Assembly: GCF_000725485.1 (NCBI RefSeq)
Contig: NZ_KL647031.1
Coordinates: 124,001-188,000, forward strand
DNA: 64,000 bases
Direction of reading: 5' to 3'
Origin: Nonomuraea candida
GTDB lineage: Bacteria > Actinomycetota > Actinomycetes > Streptosporangiales > Streptosporangiaceae
Shown here: piece by piece, positions 7,819 to 16,318 of the stretch
How positions within the stretch are numbered: position 1 is the stretch's first letter
How the letters are laid out: every line of letters starts with the position of its first letter
Notes under the pieces: model-generated
Databases searched by the model: none
Told to the model about the DNA's origin: nothing
What the model saw: only the letters and a program-made list of their open reading frames with translations
Made by a program: the position numbers and the translations under genes

Positions 7819-9032
7819 CCAGCCCCGCCCCCGGCCCGGCCGGCGAACCGGCCCGTAACCCGGCCCCCGGCCCGGCCCGCGAACCGGCCCATGGCCCCGC
7901 GCACGAGCCCGCCGCCGGCCCCGAGCAGGGCGCCGGCGGTGAGGCCGGGCGCAGCGTGGTCATCGTGACGAACGACTTCCCGCCCCGGCCGGGCGGCATC
8001 CAGTCGTTCGTGCACGGCCTCGCCCTGCGCACGCCCGGCGTGGCGGTGTACGCCCCCGCCTGGCCGGGCTGCGCGGAGTTCGACCGGCGCCAGCCGTACC
8101 GGGTCGTGCGGCACCCGACGCGGCTCATGCTGCCCACCCCCGCCGTCGCGCGCCGGGCCGCCGCGCTGGTGGCCGAGCAGCGCGCCGGCACCGTGGTCTT
8201 CGGCGCGGCGGCGCCGCTCGGCCTGCTCGCCCCGCGCCTGCGGGAGGCGGGCGCGCGGCGGGTGGTGATGCTCACCCACGGCCACGAGGCGTCGTGGGCG
8301 GGCGCGCCGGGCTTCCGCTCGGTGCTGCGCAGGATCGGCGGGCACGCCGACGTGGTGACGTACCTGGGGGAGTACACCCGCGCGCGGCTGGCCGCCGCCG
8401 TGCCGGCGGACAAGCTCGTCCGGCTCGCTCCCGGCGTGGACGTCGACCAGTTCCACCCCGGGGCGGCCAAGGCCGAGCTGGGGCTGGCCGGGCGGCCGGT
8501 CGTGGTGTGCGTGTCGCGGCTGGTGCCGCGCAAGGGCCAGGACCAGCTCATCAGGGCCTGGCCCGAGGTGCTGCGCTCGGTGCCGGACGCGGTGCTGCTG
8601 CTGGTGGGCGGCGGGCCGTACCGGGGCAGGCTGGAGCGGCTGGCGGCGGGGCGGGAGTCGATCAGGTTCACCGGTACGGTCCCGGCGGCGGGCCTGCCCG
8701 GCTACTACGCGGCGGCGGACGTGTTCGCGATGCCGTGCCGCACCCGGCTGAAGGGCGTGGACGTCGAGGGGCTCGGGATCGTGTTCCTGGAGGCGTCCGC
8801 GACCGGGCTGCCCGTGGTGGCGGGCGCCTCCGGCGGCGCGCCCGACGCGGTCAGGCCCGGCGAGACCGGCCTGGTCGTGGACGGGACGGACGCGGGCGAG
8901 GTGGCGCGGGCCGTCGTCGAGCTGCTGACCGACCCCGACAAGGCGCGCAAGATGGGCGCGGCCGGTCGCGACTGGATCGCCCGCGAGTGGGCGTGGGAGC
9001 AGGTCGCGGCCCGCTTCCACGCCCTGCTCTGA
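7815..9032 (+). CDS. pimB: GT4 glycosyltransferase, phosphatidylinositol-mannoside mannosyltransferase PimB-like
   Basis: About 405 residues. After a Pro/Ala-rich N-terminal extension (about 1-45) the protein starts VVIVTNDFPPRPGGIQSFVH, the PimB signature, and continues with MLTHGHEASW, CVSRLVPRKGQDQLI and FAMPCRTR, then EGLGIVFLEASATGLPVVAG, the GT-B nucleotide-sugar/catalytic region. PimB adds the second mannose of phosphatidylinositol dimannoside from GDP-mannose at the inner membrane face. I recognise close similarity to the mycobacterial enzyme. GTG 7815 overlaps the M48 stop (GTGA); a later GTG near 7953 would give a conventional N-terminus, so the Pro-rich extension may not be translated. 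Confidence 0.85.
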   Translation: MTSPAPGPAGEPARNPAPGPAREPAHGPAHEPAAGPEQGAGGEAGRSVVIVTNDFPPRPGGIQSFVHGLALRTPGVAVYAPAWPGCAEFDRRQPYRVVRHPTRLMLPTPAVARRAAALVAEQRAGTVVFGAAAPLGLLAPRLREAGARRVVMLTHGHEASWAGAPGFRSVLRRIGGHADVVTYLGEYTRARLAAAVPADKLVRLAPGVDVDQFHPGAAKAELGLAGRPVVVCVSRLVPRKGQDQLIRAWPEVLRSVPDAVLLLVGGGPYRGRLERLAAGRESIRFTGTVPAAGLPGYYAAADVFAMPCRTRLKGVDVEGLGIVFLEASATGLPVVAGASGGAPDAVRPGETGLVVDGTDAGEVARAVVELLTDPDKARKMGAAGRDWIAREWAWEQVAARFHALL

Positions 9033-9056
9033 CGGGTTCCTCCCCTCTCGTCCTGA

Positions 9057-9175
9057 CCGGAGCCTCACCCTTGCCGGAGCCCTGTCCCTGCCGGAGTCCT
9101 GGCCCTGCTGAAGCCCTGGCCCTACCGGAGCCCTGTCCTTGCTGAAGCCCTGTCCTTGCTGAAGCCCTGTCCTCC
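9057..9175. repeat. seven 17-bp tandem repeats between convergent genes
   Basis: Seven consecutive 17-bp units, consensus CCGGAGCCCTGTCCCTG with variants starting CTGAAG, at 9057, 9074, 9091, 9108, 9125, 9142 and 9159. They fill the space between pimB and the sugar-permease operon. 17 bp is not a multiple of three, and no reading frame explains them. Confidence 0.9.
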
Positions 9176-9184
9176 GGCGGGGCC

Positions 9185-10102
9185 CTAGCCCTTGGTGGAG
9201 CCGAGCGTGAGCCCGGCCACGAACTGCTTGTGCAGGAGCTGGAAGACGATCAGCGTCGGCAGCGCCACCAGCACCGACCCGGCCGCCAGCAGGTTGTAGT
9301 CGGTGAAGAACTGGCCGCGCAGGTTGTTCAGCGCCGAGGTGACGGGCAGCTTGTCGCCCGACGACATCAGCACCAGCGCCCACAGGAAGTCGTTGTACAT
9401 CCAGGTGAACTGCAGCGTGGACAGCGCCGCCAGCGCCGGCCGGCACAGCGGCAATGTCAGCCGCCAGTACCTCTTCCACACCCCGGCCCCGTCCACCAGC
9501 GCCGCCTCGCTGATCTCCTCGGGGATCGTGCGCATGAAGTTGGCCAGCACGAAGACGCAGAAGCCGAACTGGAAGGCCACGTGGATGAGGATCAGCCCCA
9601 GGTAGGAGTCGTAGAGCGACTGGGAGTCCGACAGCCAGGCGGGCAGCGGGATCATCGTGTAGAGGGTGTAGAGCGGGGTGATGAGGACCTGCGGCGGCAG
9701 CAGGTTGCCCGCCGTGAACACGATCAGCAGCGTCTTGCGCCCCGGGATGCGCAGCCGCGCGATGGCGAACGCCGTGAACGACGCCAGCAGCAGCGTCACC
9801 ACCACGCCGGGCACCACGATGATCAGCGTGTTGAGGTAGTAGCGGGGCAGCTCGGCCTGCGTCCACGCCTGTGCGTAGTAGTCGAGCGTGAGGTTCTCGG
9901 GCAGCGAGAGGTAGCCCAGCCGGGCGGTCTCGTCGTACGGCCGCAGCGAGGCGTACACCGCCAGGGCCAGCGGCAGCAGCCACCCCAGCGCCACCAGCGC
10001 CAGGAAGGCGTGCAGCAGCACGCGCAGCGGCCCGGCCCGCCGCCGCGACGGCGGACGCCGGGCCTGGGACGGGGGAGCGGCGGGCGGCGCGGTGAGCGTC
10101 AT
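9185..10102 (-). CDS. carbohydrate ABC transporter permease (MalG-like)
   Basis: 305 residues, six predicted membrane helices, and the inner-membrane-component EAA loop EISEAALVDGAGVWKRYW about 80 residues from the C-terminus. Typical MalG-type subunit of a binding-protein-dependent sugar importer, pairing with the permease encoded upstream. ATG 10102 overlaps the upstream stop (ATGA), indicating translational coupling. No ATPase gene is present; in actinomycetes such importers often use a shared MsiK-type ATPase encoded elsewhere. Confidence 0.92.
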   Translation of the reverse strand: MTLTAPPAAPPSQARRPPSRRRAGPLRVLLHAFLALVALGWLLPLALAVYASLRPYDETARLGYLSLPENLTLDYYAQAWTQAELPRYYLNTLIIVVPGVVVTLLLASFTAFAIARLRIPGRKTLLIVFTAGNLLPPQVLITPLYTLYTMIPLPAWLSDSQSLYDSYLGLILIHVAFQFGFCVFVLANFMRTIPEEISEAALVDGAGVWKRYWRLTLPLCRPALAALSTLQFTWMYNDFLWALVLMSSGDKLPVTSALNNLRGQFFTDYNLLAAGSVLVALPTLIVFQLLHKQFVAGLTLGSTKG

Positions 10103-10971
10103 CTCTCCTCCCTGAACAGCTGCGACAGGTATGTCACGATGAACCCCAGCGAGATCACCAGCAGGATCACCGCGATCGCCGAGCCGAACCCGATCCTGCT
10201 GGCCTCGCCCACGATGTTCTCGGTGACCAGCACCGACAGCAGCTCCAGCCCGTTCCTGCCCTTGTTGATGGCGTAGACGATGTCGAAGGCCCGCAGCGCC
10301 TCGATCACCGTGATGACCAGCACGATCACGTTGATCGGCCGCAGCGTCGGGAACACCACCAGGAAGAACGCCTGCCGCTCGTTGGCCCCGTCGATGGCGG
10401 CCGCCTCCTTCAGCGCCGGATCGACCGCCTTGAGCCCGGCCAGATAGATGATCATGACGTACCCGACGTGCCGCCAGGCCGCCGCCACCATGACGACCCA
10501 GATGTTGATCGAGCTGTCGCCCAGCCAGTCCACGCTCAGCCCGGTCACCGCGTTCAGCACGCCGTAGTCGGAGGAGTAGACGAGCTGCGCGATGAAGCCG
10601 ACCACGGCCAGCGACAGCACGACCGGCAGGTAGAGGGCGCTCTGGTAGACGCGCGACAGCCGCAGCCGCCGATCCAGCAGCACCGCGCAGAACAGCCCGA
10701 ACGGCGTGGCGACGAGCCCGAGGAAGCCCAGCCACACCACGTTGTTGCGGACCGCCGACCAGAACGGCGGGTACTCGGCGGCCAGGTCGTGGTAGTTCCG
10801 GCCGCCGATCCACTCGATGGGCCCGATGCCGCCCCAGTCGGTGCCGGACAGCCCCACGGAGGCCAGCGTGGGGCCCCAGATGAGGCCCACGTTGACGATG
10901 ACGGCCACCCCCAGCCCGATGACCAGCACGGTCACGTCGCGGGCGGAGTAGCGACGGGTCTTGGTCGCCAT
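10099..10971 (-). CDS. carbohydrate ABC transporter permease (MalF-like)
   Basis: 290 residues with six membrane helices and an EAA loop ALKEAAAIDGANERQAFF, placing it in the MalF-type permease family. It is the middle gene of the operon: its ATG touches the stop of the binding-protein gene (TGATG) and its stop overlaps the MalG-like start. Together the two permeases form the membrane channel of a sugar importer. Sugar specificity cannot be read from sequence. Confidence 0.92.
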   Translation of the reverse strand: MATKTRRYSARDVTVLVIGLGVAVIVNVGLIWGPTLASVGLSGTDWGGIGPIEWIGGRNYHDLAAEYPPFWSAVRNNVVWLGFLGLVATPFGLFCAVLLDRRLRLSRVYQSALYLPVVLSLAVVGFIAQLVYSSDYGVLNAVTGLSVDWLGDSSINIWVVMVAAAWRHVGYVMIIYLAGLKAVDPALKEAAAIDGANERQAFFLVVFPTLRPINVIVLVITVIEALRAFDIVYAINKGRNGLELLSVLVTENIVGEASRIGFGSAIAVILLVISLGFIVTYLSQLFREER

Positions 10972-12257
10972 CAGCGGAAGATGTTGGCCTTCTGCTTCTC
11001 GATGCTCGCCAGCAGGGAGTCGATCTCGGCGGGCTCGCCCACGAACGACTGCAGCGACGGGATCATCACGGTCGAGGCGAAGTCCGGCCGCGTGTCGCGG
11101 TCGAGGAACTGCGCGATGTGCTTGGCCTTCGACACCAGCTCCGCGCCGCGCTTCTGCAGGGTGCTGTAGCCGGAGGTGTCGGCCTTGGAACTGGCCGCCA
11201 GCATGCCGGGGTCCAGTTTCGTGGCGATGTTCTGCGAGGAGGCCTGGGCGAAGTGCTTGAGCAGGGCCTTGGCGCCGGCCACGTTCCTGGCCTTGGCGGA
11301 GATCATGTAACCGTCGATGGGGGCGTCGATGGAGTCGGTCCCGTACGCCGGGTTGATCTCGGGGAAGGTGAAGAAGTCGAGGTCGTCGCGGTCGGCCTCG
11401 GGAAACTGCTGGGCGACGAACATCCCGAGCAGGTACATCCCGGTCTTCTTCTGCGCCAGCGACTGCCCGGCCTCCTGCCACGTACGGCCCAGCGCCGCCG
11501 GCTGGTGGAACTCCATCAGCCCCCGCCAGGTCTCGAACACCTGCCTGACCCGGGGGTCGGTCCACGACTCCTTGCCGCCCATGAGCGAGATGTGGAAGTC
11601 GTAGCCGTTGATCCGCATGTTGAGGATGTCGAACGTGCCCATCGCCGGCCAGCCGTCCTTGTCGGCGAACGCGATCGGGATCAGCCCGTCGGCCTTCATC
11701 TTCCTGGCCAGCGCGGTCAGCTCGTCCAGCGTGGCGGGCGGCTCGTACCCCTTCTCGCGCCAGAGGCTCTTGCGGTAGAAGACGGCCCAGGGATAGTAGG
11801 TGAACGGCACGAAGTACTGCTTGCCGTCGGTGCCGGTCGACTGGTCCTTGAACGCCTGCGTGTAGTCGCCGCCGATCTCCCGCCACACGTCCGAGATGTC
11901 GACGGCCAGCCCCTGCTCGGCGAAGAACTGCATGCGGTAGCCCGCGAACCAGGTGAACACGTCCTCGGGCGTGCCTCTCAGGTAGCGGTTGATGTTCTCC
12001 TGGAACGTGTTGTGATCGACCGTGTTGATCCTGGTCGTGGCCTGGGTGAAGGACTTCACCACGGTGTCGAGGGTCTTCTTGGGGATCTCGTCGGAGGCGT
12101 TCGAGCCGATCGTCACCGTGCCGAGGCCGCCCGAGCCGCCACCTCCGCCCGGAGCGGGAGCGTCGGAACCACAGGCGGTGAGTACGGCGGGCACGCCCAC
12201 TGCGGCGGCGGCGCCGAGCAGGAGATTGCGGCGGGAGATCGGCGACCGTTGGCTCAT
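10971..12257 (-). CDS. sugar ABC transporter substrate-binding lipoprotein with twin-arginine-like signal
   Basis: 428 residues. The N-terminus has ISRRNLLLGAAAAVG followed by lipobox LTAC, so it looks like a Tat-exported lipoprotein anchored at the outer membrane face. The mature part is a family-1 extracellular solute-binding fold (FTWFAGYRMQFF, GWPAMGTFDILNMR, PEINPAYGTDSI). It captures a sugar and hands it to the two permeases encoded downstream. ATG 12257 has AAGGAG 9 nt upstream; a longer frame begins at 12302 without comparable support. Likely repressed by the divergent DeoR-type regulator. Confidence 0.92.
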   Translation of the reverse strand: MSQRSPISRRNLLLGAAAAVGVPAVLTACGSDAPAPGGGGGSGGLGTVTIGSNASDEIPKKTLDTVVKSFTQATTRINTVDHNTFQENINRYLRGTPEDVFTWFAGYRMQFFAEQGLAVDISDVWREIGGDYTQAFKDQSTGTDGKQYFVPFTYYPWAVFYRKSLWREKGYEPPATLDELTALARKMKADGLIPIAFADKDGWPAMGTFDILNMRINGYDFHISLMGGKESWTDPRVRQVFETWRGLMEFHQPAALGRTWQEAGQSLAQKKTGMYLLGMFVAQQFPEADRDDLDFFTFPEINPAYGTDSIDAPIDGYMISAKARNVAGAKALLKHFAQASSQNIATKLDPGMLAASSKADTSGYSTLQKRGAELVSKAKHIAQFLDRDTRPDFASTVMIPSLQSFVGEPAEIDSLLASIEKQKANIFR

Positions 12258-12305
12258 GGTGGGTTTCTCCTTGCTGGACCCTTCGGATTCCCCCGAGTTC
12301 ACTCA

Positions 12306-12323
12306 CTTTCATTCATCGAAAAG
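12306..12323. promoter_or_regulatory. imperfect palindrome overlapping the ABC operon -10, candidate DeoR operator
   Basis: CTTTC (12306-12310) faces GAAAAG (12318-12323) and lies over the -10 of the leftward promoter, between the importer and the divergent DeoR-type gene. Binding here would block transcription of the importer. Confidence 0.4.
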
Positions 12324-12343
12324 CTGACATTTCCAACTGTCAA
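12315..12343 (-). promoter_or_regulatory. promoter of the sugar ABC operon
   Basis: On the minus strand TTGACA (12338-12343), a 17-bp spacer and TTCGAT (12315-12320) form a good housekeeping promoter about 58 nt upstream of the binding-protein start. Confidence 0.55.
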
Positions 12344-12371
12344 CGCACGATCGCATGACAAATCGCCGAGC

Positions 12372-12446
12372 ACCCTCGCGGCCACCCTCCCGGCCACCCT
12401 CCCGGCCACCCCTCCCGGCCACCCCTCGCGGCCACCCCTCCCGGCC
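12372..12446. repeat. six 12-13-bp tandem repeats in the divergent ABC/DeoR spacer
   Basis: Three 12-bp units (ACCCTCSCGGCC) are followed by three 13-bp units carrying one extra C (ACCCCTCSCGGCC), starting at 12372, 12384, 12396, 12408, 12421 and 12434. They lie between the importer promoter and the regulator start. Confidence 0.85.
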
Positions 12447-12542
12447 TCCTCAGCGCGGCCGTTCGCCGGGCATCGTGGAGAGCCCTGCTGAGCCGGTCGT
12501 GTCATGATGAAGTGTCGGAACCTGTTGGGATCTGGTGATGCG

Positions 12543-13388
12543 ATGCTCGCCCCGCAGCGTCAGCAGGCGATCCTGGAGCTCGTCCGGCGGCGCGGCGGCG
12601 TCCGGGTGACCGAGCTGGTGCGCGCCTTCGGCGTCTCCGATCTCACCATCCGCCGCGACCTGGCACACCTGGCCGGGCGCGGCCTGGTGGCCAAGGTGCG
12701 CGGTGGCGCCACCGCCGTCACCGGCGCCTCCCTCACCACCGACGAGCCCGGCTTCGCCGTCAGGTCCGTGCGCCGGGACGCCGAGAAGCAGGCCATCGCC
12801 CGCCGCGCCGCCGCCCTCGTCCGCCCCGGCACCGCCGTGGCCCTGTCGGCGGGCACCACCACGTGGACCCTCGCCCGCCACCTGACCGGCGTGCCCGGCC
12901 TGACCGTGGTCACGAACTCGGTGCGGGTCGCCGACGTCTTCCGGCTCGCGGGACGGCCGGACCAGACGATCGTGCTCACCGGCGGGGTGCGCACCCCGTC
13001 CGACGCCCTGGTCGGCCCCGTGGCGGTGGCCGCGATCCGGCGGCTCAACGTGGACCTGCTCTTCCTCGGCGTGCACGGCATGACCGTCAGGGCGGGTTTC
13101 ACCACCCCCAACCTGATGGAGGCGGAGACCGGCCGGGCCCTGGTGGAGTCGGCCGGCCGGCTCGTCGTGCCCGCCGACCACAGCAAGTGGGGCATGGTCG
13201 GCATCAGCACCATCGCGGAGCTGACCGAGGCCGACGTGCTGATCTCGGACGCCGGCCTGCCCCAGCCCGCCAGGGACACCCTGGCGGCCCACGTCGGCGA
13301 GCTGCTCATCGCCGACACCCCCGCGCTCAGGCGCCGGACCCGGGGTGACGCCATCACCCCGGCGCCGCCGCCGGAGCAGCGGATGTGA
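12543..13388 (+). CDS. DeoR/GlpR-family transcriptional regulator
   Basis: 281 residues. N-terminal winged helix-turn-helix (RQQAILELVRRRGGVRVTEL, then SDLTIRRDLAHLAGRGLVAKVRGGA) is the DeoR signature; the C-terminal domain has the ISOCOT sugar-phosphate sensor motifs (ALSAGTTTWTLARHL, VLTGGVRTPSDALVGP, PADHSKWG). Such repressors release DNA when a phosphorylated sugar accumulates. It diverges from the sugar ABC operon and probably controls it. ATG 12543 gives the usual family N-terminus MLAPQRQQ; an ATG at 12504 would add 13 unlikely residues. Confidence 0.9.
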   Translation: MLAPQRQQAILELVRRRGGVRVTELVRAFGVSDLTIRRDLAHLAGRGLVAKVRGGATAVTGASLTTDEPGFAVRSVRRDAEKQAIARRAAALVRPGTAVALSAGTTTWTLARHLTGVPGLTVVTNSVRVADVFRLAGRPDQTIVLTGGVRTPSDALVGPVAVAAIRRLNVDLLFLGVHGMTVRAGFTTPNLMEAETGRALVESAGRLVVPADHSKWGMVGISTIAELTEADVLISDAGLPQPARDTLAAHVGELLIADTPALRRRTRGDAITPAPPPEQRM

Positions 13389-13393
13389 TCCGG

Positions 13394-13410
13394 CGGGAGG
13401 GGACCTCCCG
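13394..13410. terminator. short bidirectional hairpin between the DeoR and acyl-CoA ligase genes
   Basis: CGGGAGG (13394-13400) and CCTCCCG (13404-13410) around GGA, filling the 23-bp gap between two converging stop codons. Confidence 0.55.
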
Positions 13411-13411
13411 G

Positions 13412-15166
13412 CTAGTCGCCGCGGGTGGAGTACAGCTCCTCGATGTCCTTGGCGAAGTCGCGCATCACCAGGTTGCGCTTGACCTTGAGCGTCGGCGTCA
13501 GGTGCCCGCTCTCCTCGGTCATGTCCGCCTCGAGGATCACGAACTTCTTGATCTGCTCGGCCTTCGACACGGTCAGGTTGGCCTTGTCCACCGCCGCCTG
13601 GATCTCGGCCCGCACCTTGGGGTCGGAGCGCAGGCCGGCGACGCTGGAGCCGGCGGGCACGGCCTCCGGGTCGAGGGTGATCAGGGCCGCGACGAACGGC
13701 CGCCCGTCGCCCACGATCATGGCCTGGGAGATCAGCGGGTGGGCGCGCAGGGCGTCCTCCAGCGGGCCGGGGGCGACGTTCTTGCCGGCCGCCGTGACCA
13801 GGATCTCCTTCTTGCGGCCGGTGATGCGCAGGTAGCCGTCGGCGTCGAGCTCGCCGATGTCGCCGGTGTGGAACCAGCCGTCGGAGTCGATCACGTCGCC
13901 GGTGGCGGCGTCGTTCTTCCAGTAGCCCTCGAAGACGTTGCGGCCCTTGGCCAGGATCTCGCCGTCGTCGCCGATGCGCAGCGTGACGCCGGGCAGCGGC
14001 TTGCCGACGGTGCCGATCTTGTTCGCGCCGGGCATGTTGACCGAGCACGGGGCCGAGGTCTCGGTCAGGCCGTAGCCCTCGAAGACCTCGATGCCGACGC
14101 CCCTGAAGAAGTGGCCGAGGCGGTCGCCCAGCGCGGAGCCGCCGCACACCGCCGCCGAGAGCCGGCCGCCGGTGGCCGCGCGCAGCTTGGCGTAGACCAG
14201 CCTGTCGAACACGGCCCGCCGCAGCCGCAGCCCGAGGGGCGCGCCGCCGGAGCTCTCGGCCTTGCTCCACGCCACCGCCACGTCGACCGCGCGGGCGAAG
14301 ATTTTGCCCTTGCCGCCGGCGATGGCCTTCTGCTCGGCGGCGTTGTAGACCTTCTCGAACACGCGCGGCACGCCCAGCAGGAACGTCGGCTTGAAGTCCT
14401 GGAGGTCGGGGGCGACGTTCTTCATGTTCGGCGTGTGCGCCATGATCGCGCCCGCCTCCAGCAGCACCACCTGGATCATCCGCGCGAAGATGTGCGCCAG
14501 CGGCAGGAACAGCAGCGCCGCCGGGTCCTTGCGGGCGAACAGCGGCTCCAGCGGCCCCCGCAGCACGTTGAGCGCGGTGAACAGCAGGTTGTCGTGGGTG
14601 ATCCGGCAGCCCTTGGGACGGCCCGTGGTGCCCGAGGTGTAGACGATCGTGGCCAGGTCGGAGGCGGAGACGCCCTTCCTGCGCGCGTCCACGTCGGCGT
14701 CGGTGACCTGACCGGTCTCCAGCTTGCCGTCCACCCGCCAGATCGGCTTCAGCTCGGGCGCGGCCTCCTTGACGGTCTCCTCGTGCCCGTCGAGCTCGAC
14801 GAACGCCGCCTTGGTGTCGCTGTCGTGCAGGATCCACCTGACCTGCTCCACGGAGGAGGTCTCGTAGATCGGCACGGTCACCGCGCCGATGGCCCAGATG
14901 GCGTAGTCGACCAGCGTCCACTCGTAACGCGTGCGCGACATGAGCGCGACCCGGTCGCCGTGCTCGACGCCCGCCGCGATCAGGCCCTTGGCCACCTCGA
15001 CCACCTGGTCGCGGAACTCGGCCGCGGTGACGACGGGCCACCCGCCGTCCACCTGGCGGCGCATCACGATCGCGCCCGGCTCCTGCTCGGCGCGACGGAA
15101 GACGGTGTCGGCCAGGCCGGCGGAGGCAGGCACATCGACCAGGACGGGGACGCTGTACTCGCGCAC
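13412..15166 (-). CDS. long-chain fatty-acid-CoA ligase (FadD-like AMP-dependent synthetase)
   Basis: 584 residues. AMP-binding P-loop TIVYTSGTTGRPKGCRITHDN, the adenylate motif EGYGLTETSAPCS, GWFHTGDIGELDADGYL with the conserved Asp, and GRKKEILVTAAGKNVAPGP, with a catalytic Lys near the C-terminus. It activates long-chain fatty acids to acyl-CoA through an acyl-AMP at the membrane, feeding lipid synthesis or beta-oxidation. Close to the mycobacterial FadD15/ACSL-type group in layout. GTG 15166 has GAGGAG 8 nt upstream. Convergent with the DeoR gene. Confidence 0.92.
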   Translation of the reverse strand: MREYSVPVLVDVPASAGLADTVFRRAEQEPGAIVMRRQVDGGWPVVTAAEFRDQVVEVAKGLIAAGVEHGDRVALMSRTRYEWTLVDYAIWAIGAVTVPIYETSSVEQVRWILHDSDTKAAFVELDGHEETVKEAAPELKPIWRVDGKLETGQVTDADVDARRKGVSASDLATIVYTSGTTGRPKGCRITHDNLLFTALNVLRGPLEPLFARKDPAALLFLPLAHIFARMIQVVLLEAGAIMAHTPNMKNVAPDLQDFKPTFLLGVPRVFEKVYNAAEQKAIAGGKGKIFARAVDVAVAWSKAESSGGAPLGLRLRRAVFDRLVYAKLRAATGGRLSAAVCGGSALGDRLGHFFRGVGIEVFEGYGLTETSAPCSVNMPGANKIGTVGKPLPGVTLRIGDDGEILAKGRNVFEGYWKNDAATGDVIDSDGWFHTGDIGELDADGYLRITGRKKEILVTAAGKNVAPGPLEDALRAHPLISQAMIVGDGRPFVAALITLDPEAVPAGSSVAGLRSDPKVRAEIQAAVDKANLTVSKAEQIKKFVILEADMTEESGHLTPTLKVKRNLVMRDFAKDIEELYSTRGD

Positions 15167-15440
15167 GAACTCAACTCCTCTTCGGGGAACCGCCTGGACG
15201 TTACCGCCTTAAGTTACGCTCCGGTAGCTCCGTCATTGAGGCGTTATGAAGGGCATTTCCCACGCTAGCAGCCACGGCCGGGGGACGCGGCGCAGGACGG
15301 TCGCACCGAAGCGCGGCCAGCGGCGGGCTCCGGGCCGGGTGGCCGCGCGCTCCGGGCATGGCGAACCCGGGCTCGGCGCGTGGCGGACTCGGGGCTCCGG
15401 GCAGGGCGGAGGCGGGCTCGGGGGCGTCCGGCGGGCGGCT

Positions 15441-15446
15441 TAATAT
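15441..15446 (+). promoter_or_regulatory. -10 element TAATAT, leaderless start of the phosphoesterase gene
   Basis: TAATAT ends 6 nt before ATG 15453. The spacer CCTCCT is the complement of an SD rather than an SD, so a leaderless mRNA is the simplest reading. Confidence 0.55.
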
Positions 15447-15452
15447 CCTCCT

Positions 15453-16220
15453 ATGAGGGTCCATGTCGTCAGCGATGTCCATGGCAGAGCCGATGCGCTG
15501 GCCAGGGCGGGTGACGGGGCGGACGCGCTGATCTGCCTGGGCGACCTGATCCTGTTCGTCGACTACGACGACCACGCGCAGGGCATCTTCGCCGACCTGT
15601 TCGGCGCGCGGAACGCCGAGGAGTTCATCGCGCTGCGCACGGCCAAGCGGTTCGACGAGGCCAGGGCCATGTCGGCGCGGCTGTGGGCCACGCTCGACGG
15701 CGACCCGCGCGAGCACATCGAACGCAACGTCCGCGCCCAGTACGCCGCCCTGTTCGCCGCCATGCCCGCCCCCGCCTACCTCACCTACGGCAACGTGGAC
15801 CTCCCGCGCCTGTGGAGCGACTACCTGCGCCCCGGCCACCAGGTCCTCGACGGGCAGGTGGCCGAGATCGGCGGCCTGCGGTTCGGGTTCGTGGGCGGCG
15901 GGCTCAAGACCGCCTACCGCACCCCGCACGAGATCTCCGACGAGGAGTACGCCGCCAAGATCGAGGCCGTCGGTGAGGTGGACGTCCTGTGCTGCCACAT
16001 CCCGCCCGCCGTGCCCGAACTGCTCTACGACGTGGTGGCCAGGCGGTTCGAGCGCGGCAGCGAGGCCACGCTGGAGGCGATCCGGCGGACGCAGCCGCGC
16101 TACGCCCTGTTCGGCCACGTGCACAACCCGCTGCACGCGCGGGCGCGGGTGGGCCGTACCGAATGCGTGAACGTGGGCCACTTCCGGGGGAGAGGCGTGC
16201 CGTACGTGCTGGAGTGGTGA
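15453..16220 (+). CDS. metallophosphoesterase family protein
   Basis: 255 residues. Calcineurin-like metal motifs are visible in order: SDVHGR (7-12), CLGDLILF, YGNVD, CCHIPP and FGHVHNP. These coordinate two metal ions for hydrolysis of phosphate mono- or diesters. An inserted helical segment (NAEEFIALRTAKRF) follows the GD motif. Substrate unknown; it could be a cyclic nucleotide, nucleotide or protein phosphatase. Starts an apparent gene series (SRPBCC, ArsA-like, glucokinase), each with its own likely promoter. Confidence 0.87.
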   Translation: MRVHVVSDVHGRADALARAGDGADALICLGDLILFVDYDDHAQGIFADLFGARNAEEFIALRTAKRFDEARAMSARLWATLDGDPREHIERNVRAQYAALFAAMPAPAYLTYGNVDLPRLWSDYLRPGHQVLDGQVAEIGGLRFGFVGGGLKTAYRTPHEISDEEYAAKIEAVGEVDVLCCHIPPAVPELLYDVVARRFERGSEATLEAIRRTQPRYALFGHVHNPLHARARVGRTECVNVGHFRGRGVPYVLEW

Positions 16221-16306
16221 TCCGCCCGGCACCCCGCCGCCTGCGGTGGTTTGCGCACTGCGGCGGAGCCCGTCCAGGGGTCCGCCGCAAGTAGCGGATT
16301 GTGCAC

Positions 16307-16312
16307 TACGGT
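16307..16312 (+). promoter_or_regulatory. -10 element TACGGT, leaderless start of the SRPBCC gene
   Basis: TACGGT ends 6 nt before ATG 16319 and no SD is present. Confidence 0.45.
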
Positions 16313-16318
16313 GGTCGC

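Noticed and set aside
9057..9175. 17-bp repeats as a CRISPR array
   Set aside because: Repeats are contiguous with no unique spacers and no cas genes nearby.
7737..9983. 748-codon minus-strand frame through pimB and the permease
   Set aside because: Out-of-frame shadow covering two well-supported genes.
12450..15041. 863-codon minus-strand frame
   Set aside because: Shadow of the acyl-CoA ligase gene and of the DeoR gene.
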